This document shows, one piece after another, positions 5,019 through 8,470 of a stretch of 8,470 nucleotides of DNA. The notes under the pieces were generated by a model. It was not told where the DNA came from, searched no databases, and worked only from the letters and a program-made list of their open reading frames with translations. The first letter of the stretch is position 1. Every line of letters starts with the position of its first letter. The DNA is from VGKU01 sp964388785 (GTDB taxonomy: Bacteria; Patescibacteriota; Patescibacteriia; UBA9934; GWF2-40-263): the NCBI GenBank assembly GCA_964388785.1, contig CAYMBX010000037.1, positions 1-8,470 on the forward strand, in the 5' to 3' direction. A program made the position numbers and the translations under genes.

Positions 5019-7280
5019 GGTCCATGTTCGGGTTTTTCCGTTTCGTTTTTTCTCCAGCAGTTCAATGGCTTGTTCACGTGTCAGTTTGGCAGGGTCAAGT
5101 TTTTTCGCCACACTCACGTTTGTGGTTCCGTCGGTCACGTACGGGCCAAAGCGTCCATGCTTAACGAGAATCGTTCCGTTGCTTGTCGGATCCACCCCGA
5201 GTTCCGCAATGGGTTCGGTCATTTTTTTCTTGAGTTCCGCGGAAGCACGAAGCAATTCCAGTGCTTGGTCTTTGGTAAGAGAGATGGGATCGAGCGGTTC
5301 TTTGACGGATGCGGTGATACTTCCGGTTTTCACGTACGGGCCGAAGCGTCCGACATCCACCAAAATATCGTGACCGTCTTGCGTTTTCCCAAGTGACTTA
5401 GGGAATGAGAGACAGGCAAGTGCTTGTTCCAACGTCACCGATTCCGCGTTCATCCCTTTGAGAAGCGATGCACTCTTCGGTTTGGGTTTTTTGGCTTTTT
5501 TATCTTCTTCCGTATATTCACCAATCTGGACAAACGATCCATACCGTCCTGTTTTGACGATGACAGGCAAACCGGTTCCTGGATCTTTGCCGAGTTCGCG
5601 ATCTGGCATGATATCTTCGCGCGTGAGCGTTTTGGTCTTTTGTTCAAGATTGGTATGAAACGGTTGGTAAAACCGCTCCAGCATAGGGACCCAATCCATC
5701 TCTCCTTCAGCAACATCGTCCAGATTTTTTTCCATGTTTGCCGTAAACTCGTAATCGACGATATTCGGAAAATGCTCGACCAAAAGATCAGTGACGATCA
5801 TGGCGATTTCTGTGGGAGCCAGTTTTTTATTCTCATCGCGTTCGACGTATCCGCGGTCAATGATCGTACTGATGGTCGGCGCATACGTGGAAGGACGACC
5901 AATGCCATGTTCTTCAAGGACTTTCACAAGCGCGGCATCCGAATAGCGGGCGGGCGGTTCGGTGAAATGCTGGTTCGCTTCAATTGTTTTTGATGCGACG
6001 GTGTCTCCTTTGGCAAGCGCGGGAAGCAGTTTTTCCTTAGTCGCTTGATACACTTTCATAAATCCATCGAACACAACCGTGTTGCCGTTTGCGCGCAACA
6101 CGTATTTGTCCGCCGCAATATCGACGGCTATACGTTCAAGTTTGGCGGCGGGAAGTTGAGATGCGACCGTTCGGCGCCAAATCAGATCATACAATTTCCA
6201 TTCCCGCGCATCGATCGCGTTGCGTAGCTGATCCGGCGTGGCTGTCACATCGGTTGGTCGGATGGCTTCGTGCGCTTCTTGCGCACCCTTCGCTTTCGTT
6301 TTATATCGCGTTGCGCCGGTCGCATATACCGAACCGAATGTGGTAGCAATAAACGCTTGGGCTTCATTCAAAAATTTTTCCGCAAGATTGACCGAGTCTG
6401 TACGCATGTAGGTAATACGCCCGGTTTCATACAGTTTTTGCGCAAGCGCCATCGTTTGTTTGGCGGAAAATCCGAGTTTATTGTTTGCGTCAATTTGCAG
6501 CGCAGAGGTCGTAAACGGTTGAGGCGGAGCTTTTGCGGTTTCTTTCTTTTCGACGCTTGAAACGGTGAACGAAGCGTGCGTTAAATCTTCGACGATTTTT
6601 TTTGCATCCGCTTCGGTTTTTATTTCCAATTTCTCCAGTTTTTTGTCGCCGATTTGATTCAAGCGCGCGGGAAATTCCATCCCGTCTTTGTGAAGAAGCG
6701 CATCAATTGACCAGTACTCCTCCACCTGAAAGGCCTGGCGCTCGCGTTCCCGTTCAACGACGAGCCTCATCGCCACCGACTGCACACGTCCGGCCGAAAG
6801 GCCGTAGCGCACTTTTTGCCAAAGGAACGGGGATAGTTCATATCCGACGAGCCGATCTAAAATGCGGCGCGCTTGCTGGGCATTCACAAGACGCAGGTCG
6901 AGCGCACGCGGCTTTGCGACCGCCTCTTCAATGGCGTGTTTGGTAATTTCATGAAAGGTAATGCGTTTTGCCTGTTCTGGATCGACCCCGATCACGGATG
7001 CGACGTGCCATGCGATTGCTTCTCCTTCGCGGTCTTCATCTGTCGCGAGCAAAACTTCTTCTGATTCTTTCGCGGCTTTCTTGAGTTCCGTCACGTGCTT
7101 TTTGCTATCGGTAGGCACGACATAGGTCGGTTCAAAACCATGAGCGACGTCCACACCGATTTTGCTTTTCGGCAAATCACGAATATGGCCAAAGGAAGAA
7201 AGAACTTTGTAGTCTTTCCCAAGAAATTTAGAAATGGTTTTGGCCTTTGTGGGAGATTCGACGATGAGAAGTTTTGGCAT
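5001..7280 (-). CDS. topA: DNA topoisomerase I (type IA), C-terminal repeat type
   Basis: A 759-residue type IA topoisomerase, which relaxes negative supercoils by single-strand passage. The Toprim domain (about 2-115) has E8 and the metal-binding D81-E-D83-R-E85. The catalytic tyrosine is Y291 in GRITYMRTDS, with R293 beside it. Other family motifs are RPT in EAHEAIRPTDVT and the HGIGRPSTYA stretch. The C-terminal region has no C4 zinc fingers. Instead three repeats carry GRYGSFV (578-584), GRFGPYV (644-650) and GRFGPYV (709-715), the topoisomerase C-repeat type, and the end is basic (KTRTWTKKKK). ATG 7280 is chosen because MPKLLIVESPTKAK is the usual start; an upstream ATG at 7301 adds seven residues with no family match. 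No Shine-Dalgarno site is visible. It lies downstream of dprA, a common arrangement, but with 243 nt between. Its stop overlaps the convergent gene's stop. Confidence 0.96.
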   Translation of the reverse strand: MPKLLIVESPTKAKTISKFLGKDYKVLSSFGHIRDLPKSKIGVDVAHGFEPTYVVPTDSKKHVTELKKAAKESEEVLLATDEDREGEAIAWHVASVIGVDPEQAKRITFHEITKHAIEEAVAKPRALDLRLVNAQQARRILDRLVGYELSPFLWQKVRYGLSAGRVQSVAMRLVVERERERQAFQVEEYWSIDALLHKDGMEFPARLNQIGDKKLEKLEIKTEADAKKIVEDLTHASFTVSSVEKKETAKAPPQPFTTSALQIDANNKLGFSAKQTMALAQKLYETGRITYMRTDSVNLAEKFLNEAQAFIATTFGSVYATGATRYKTKAKGAQEAHEAIRPTDVTATPDQLRNAIDAREWKLYDLIWRRTVASQLPAAKLERIAVDIAADKYVLRANGNTVVFDGFMKVYQATKEKLLPALAKGDTVASKTIEANQHFTEPPARYSDAALVKVLEEHGIGRPSTYAPTISTIIDRGYVERDENKKLAPTEIAMIVTDLLVEHFPNIVDYEFTANMEKNLDDVAEGEMDWVPMLERFYQPFHTNLEQKTKTLTREDIMPDRELGKDPGTGLPVIVKTGRYGSFVQIGEYTEEDKKAKKPKPKSASLLKGMNAESVTLEQALACLSFPKSLGKTQDGHDILVDVGRFGPYVKTGSITASVKEPLDPISLTKDQALELLRASAELKKKMTEPIAELGVDPTSNGTILVKHGRFGPYVTDGTTNVSVAKKLDPAKLTREQAIELLEKKRNGKTRTWTKKKKA

Positions 7281-7316
7281 AATGTGGATCGGATAGTGCA
7301 CGGGGTCCGAGCATGA

Positions 7317-7427
7317 GTCTGTTCTCAGACCGCCGCCGTGGCTGTTGTGAAAGTGAAATTTTTTCCTTCCACTCTATTTCATGATGGTGGACCAAGTGAT
7401 TTTGATGATAAAAATATTGGTAGTCCA
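7317..7427. repeat. Cluster of short inverted repeats between topA and dprA
   Basis: Three inverted repeats precede the long hairpin. The first is GTCTG-TTCT-CAGAC (7317-7330). The second is TGAAAT/ATTTCA (7354-7359 and 7376-7381). The third is TGGACCAA (7388-7395) with TTGGTAGTCCA (7417-7427; two-base bulge), enclosing ATTTT/AAAAT. No promoter or gene stands out. The plus-strand ORF through this stretch runs into antisense of dprA and is not credible. The region could be a structured leader of topA or a small RNA, but no covariation evidence is available here. Confidence 0.35.
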
Positions 7428-7446
7428 ATTCATCTCCATCCCGCCA

Positions 7447-7501
7447 GACATGTGTTGTTTCAGTCGAGTGCCCGCAGACTGAAACAACTCATGTCCACCA
7501 A
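7447..7501 (+). repeat. Conserved-loop hairpin element, copy 2
   Basis: An inverted repeat with 19-nt arms (7447-7465 and 7477-7495) has 18 pairs and one T-T mismatch (7453/7489). The loop is GAGTGCCCGCA (7466-7476), followed directly after the right arm by CACCAA (7496-7501). Apart from the inner TC/GA pairs, the stem is unrelated to that of copy 1 at 4114-4166. The loop differs at one base, and CCATCC occurs shortly before the left arm in both. It sits 23 nt from the dprA stop, but no T run follows on the minus strand, so it is a poor rho-independent terminator. Orientation is opposite to copy 1. Confidence 0.85.
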
Positions 7502-7523
7502 AGGTTGGGAGAGTGAAAACGGT

Positions 7524-8470
7524 TTAACCATTCACTTTCTTCACAATCGAATAGTACTGCCCGCCATCATGCCTGATCACTCCTTTCATTTCAAGCATGG
7601 TAACCGCTTTATTTATTGTCTGTGCAGCAAGATTGGCGCGTGCAGTGATCTCATCGAGATGCTGAGGCATCGCGTTCATCGCGCTGAGTACCCGGCGTTC
7701 TTCCTCGTTTGTCGGCTGATAGACAGCGGTCGTTTCGTGTGAGTCGTGCGGAGTAATTTCGAAAATGTCGGACGGATGTGTGAGGGGGGCCGCTCCCATT
7801 TTGATCAGATTGTTGGGACCTTCGGAAAGGGGTGAATGAATCGGTCCCGGGACCGCATAGACATCGCGTCCCGCTTCGAGTGCCGCACGTGCGGTAATGA
7901 GCGATCCTGATTTCAGTGTGGCCTCGATGACGATCGTCGCTTGGCAGAGTCCTGCGATGATTCTGTTTCGGATGGGGAAATGGTGTTTGAGCGGACTTGT
8001 TCCCAAAGGAAACTCAGAGATCAGCGCGCCACCATGCGCGAGGATTTGGGAAGCAAGGGTTCGGTTGCGGGAAGGATAGATGCTCTCTTGATCAACGCCG
8101 GAACCCAATACCGCAACCGTGATCCCGTTCGCATCGAGACAAATTTGGTGCGCACAGGCATCAATGCCGTACGCAAGTCCGCTGACAATGACCGCTCCCT
8201 CTCTTGCGAGCGGTTCAATCAGCGTGCATGTGGCATCCATCCCGTATGTGGTGGGTTTGCGCGATCCGACCACTGCAAGAAATTTTCGACTCGCATCCGG
8301 CAAAGTGCCGCGGACAAACAAAACCGCTGGAGGATCATAAAGTGTTTTCAACAGGGCGGGATATTCGTCATCAAGAAGAGTGATTGCACGCGCGTCTGAC
8401 TCCTGCAGCCGTTTCAATTCTTCCTTTGGATTGAGGTGGATGCGTTCTTGCAGGAAACGGTGGATGACAT
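7524..8470 (-). CDS. dprA: DNA-processing protein DprA, N-terminus outside window
   Basis: The last 314 residues of DprA; the frame stays open to the right edge with no in-frame ATG, so the start lies outside the window. A TTG at 8417 is unlikely to be the start, because in-frame residues before it (HLNPKEEL) run smoothly into the family's linker. The Rossmann-like core shows VVGSRKPTTYG, then VSGLAYGIDACAH and AVLGSGVD..YPSRN. It continues with SEFPLGTSPLKHHFPIRNR, VIEA..KSGSLITA and GRDVYAVPGP, all DprA hallmarks. A C-terminal winged-helix domain follows (about the last 70 residues, EEERRVLSAM to YYSI). Family knowledge: DprA binds incoming single-stranded DNA and loads RecA during natural transformation. 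Upstream of topA it matches a common bacterial gene pair. The stop is TAA at 7526-7524. Confidence 0.95.
   Translation of the reverse strand, partial: VIHRFLQERIHLNPKEELKRLQESDARAITLLDDEYPALLKTLYDPPAVLFVRGTLPDASRKFLAVVGSRKPTTYGMDATCTLIEPLAREGAVIVSGLAYGIDACAHQICLDANGITVAVLGSGVDQESIYPSRNRTLASQILAHGGALISEFPLGTSPLKHHFPIRNRIIAGLCQATIVIEATLKSGSLITARAALEAGRDVYAVPGPIHSPLSEGPNNLIKMGAAPLTHPSDIFEITPHDSHETTAVYQPTNEEERRVLSAMNAMPQHLDEITARANLAAQTINKAVTMLEMKGVIRHDGGQYYSIVKKVNG

Noticed and set aside
4120..7495. The two inverted hairpins as ends of a mobile element carrying the charged-protein gene and topA.
   Set aside because: topA is a core gene in its usual place beside dprA, there is no transposase or target duplication, and the two stems differ completely.
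7441..7501. The arms of hairpin copy 2 contain GTTTCA and TGAAAC, resembling parS half-sites.
   Set aside because: True parS has the halves joined by a central CACGTG. Here they are separated by an 11-nt loop, and copy 1 has no such halves, so the likeness is incidental.
7338..7742. Plus-strand ORF of 134 codons between topA and dprA.
   Set aside because: Its second half is antisense to the conserved dprA winged-helix domain, and its first half crosses several inverted repeats.
7873..7893. A third loop-like sequence, GAGTGCCGCA, inside dprA.
   Set aside because: It lacks one base of the motif, has no complementary arms around it, and encodes conserved dprA residues.
1..8470. CRISPR array, insertion sequence or oriC with DnaA boxes.
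   Set aside because: I see no regularly spaced direct repeats, no transposase and no cluster of TTATNCACA-type boxes in the window.

Overview
The window is a compact bacterial chromosome segment with a mixed base composition (about 50% G+C by eye) and the standard code. TAA, TAG and TGA all act as stops, and parB ends in tandem TGA TGA. The genes are core chromosomal ones: an initiator tRNA, parA-parB, a (p)ppGpp synthetase/hydrolase, topoisomerase I and dprA. The Rel protein is unusually short, and topoisomerase I carries C-terminal GRFGPYV-type repeats. Intergenic spaces are short and several starts lack a Shine-Dalgarno sequence. This fits a small-genome lineage such as Patescibacteria/CPR, but that is inference: nothing here is diagnostic.

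Layout. 1-58 is the 3' part of tRNA-fMet, followed by a bidirectional terminator shared with a convergent 78-residue glycine-zipper membrane protein (97-333, minus). Next comes a GC-richer minus-strand gene for a lone peptidoglycan-binding domain (397-729). It ends in a clear terminator and diverges from parA. parA-parB (835-2462, plus) form a two-gene operon. It converges, with only 9 nt between, on a Rel gene (2472-3983, minus) that encodes HD, synthetase and TGS domains but no C-terminal regulatory region. A 316-nt divergent intergenic region follows. It leads to a plus-strand gene (4300-5004) for a highly charged protein of unknown function. That gene overlaps the stop codon of topA (5001-7280, minus), and one bidirectional terminator hairpin spans the overlap. 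A 243-nt gap separates topA from dprA, which is cut by the window's right edge.

The genes belong to chromosome maintenance: ParA-ParB segregate the origin region, TopA controls supercoiling, DprA handles incoming single-stranded DNA, and Rel sets (p)ppGpp. A near-consensus parS site (4386-4401) lies inside the unknown charged-protein gene, about 1.9 kb from parB.

The most unusual signal is a pair of long hairpins, at 4120-4166 and 7447-7495, in the two largest intergenic gaps and in opposite orientations. Their 18-19 bp stems are unrelated in sequence but almost perfectly paired. Their 11-nt loops are nearly identical (GAGTGCTCGCA and GAGTGCCCGCA), and both are followed directly by CACCAA. 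This looks like a repeat family selected for stem structure and loop sequence. I do not recognise it.
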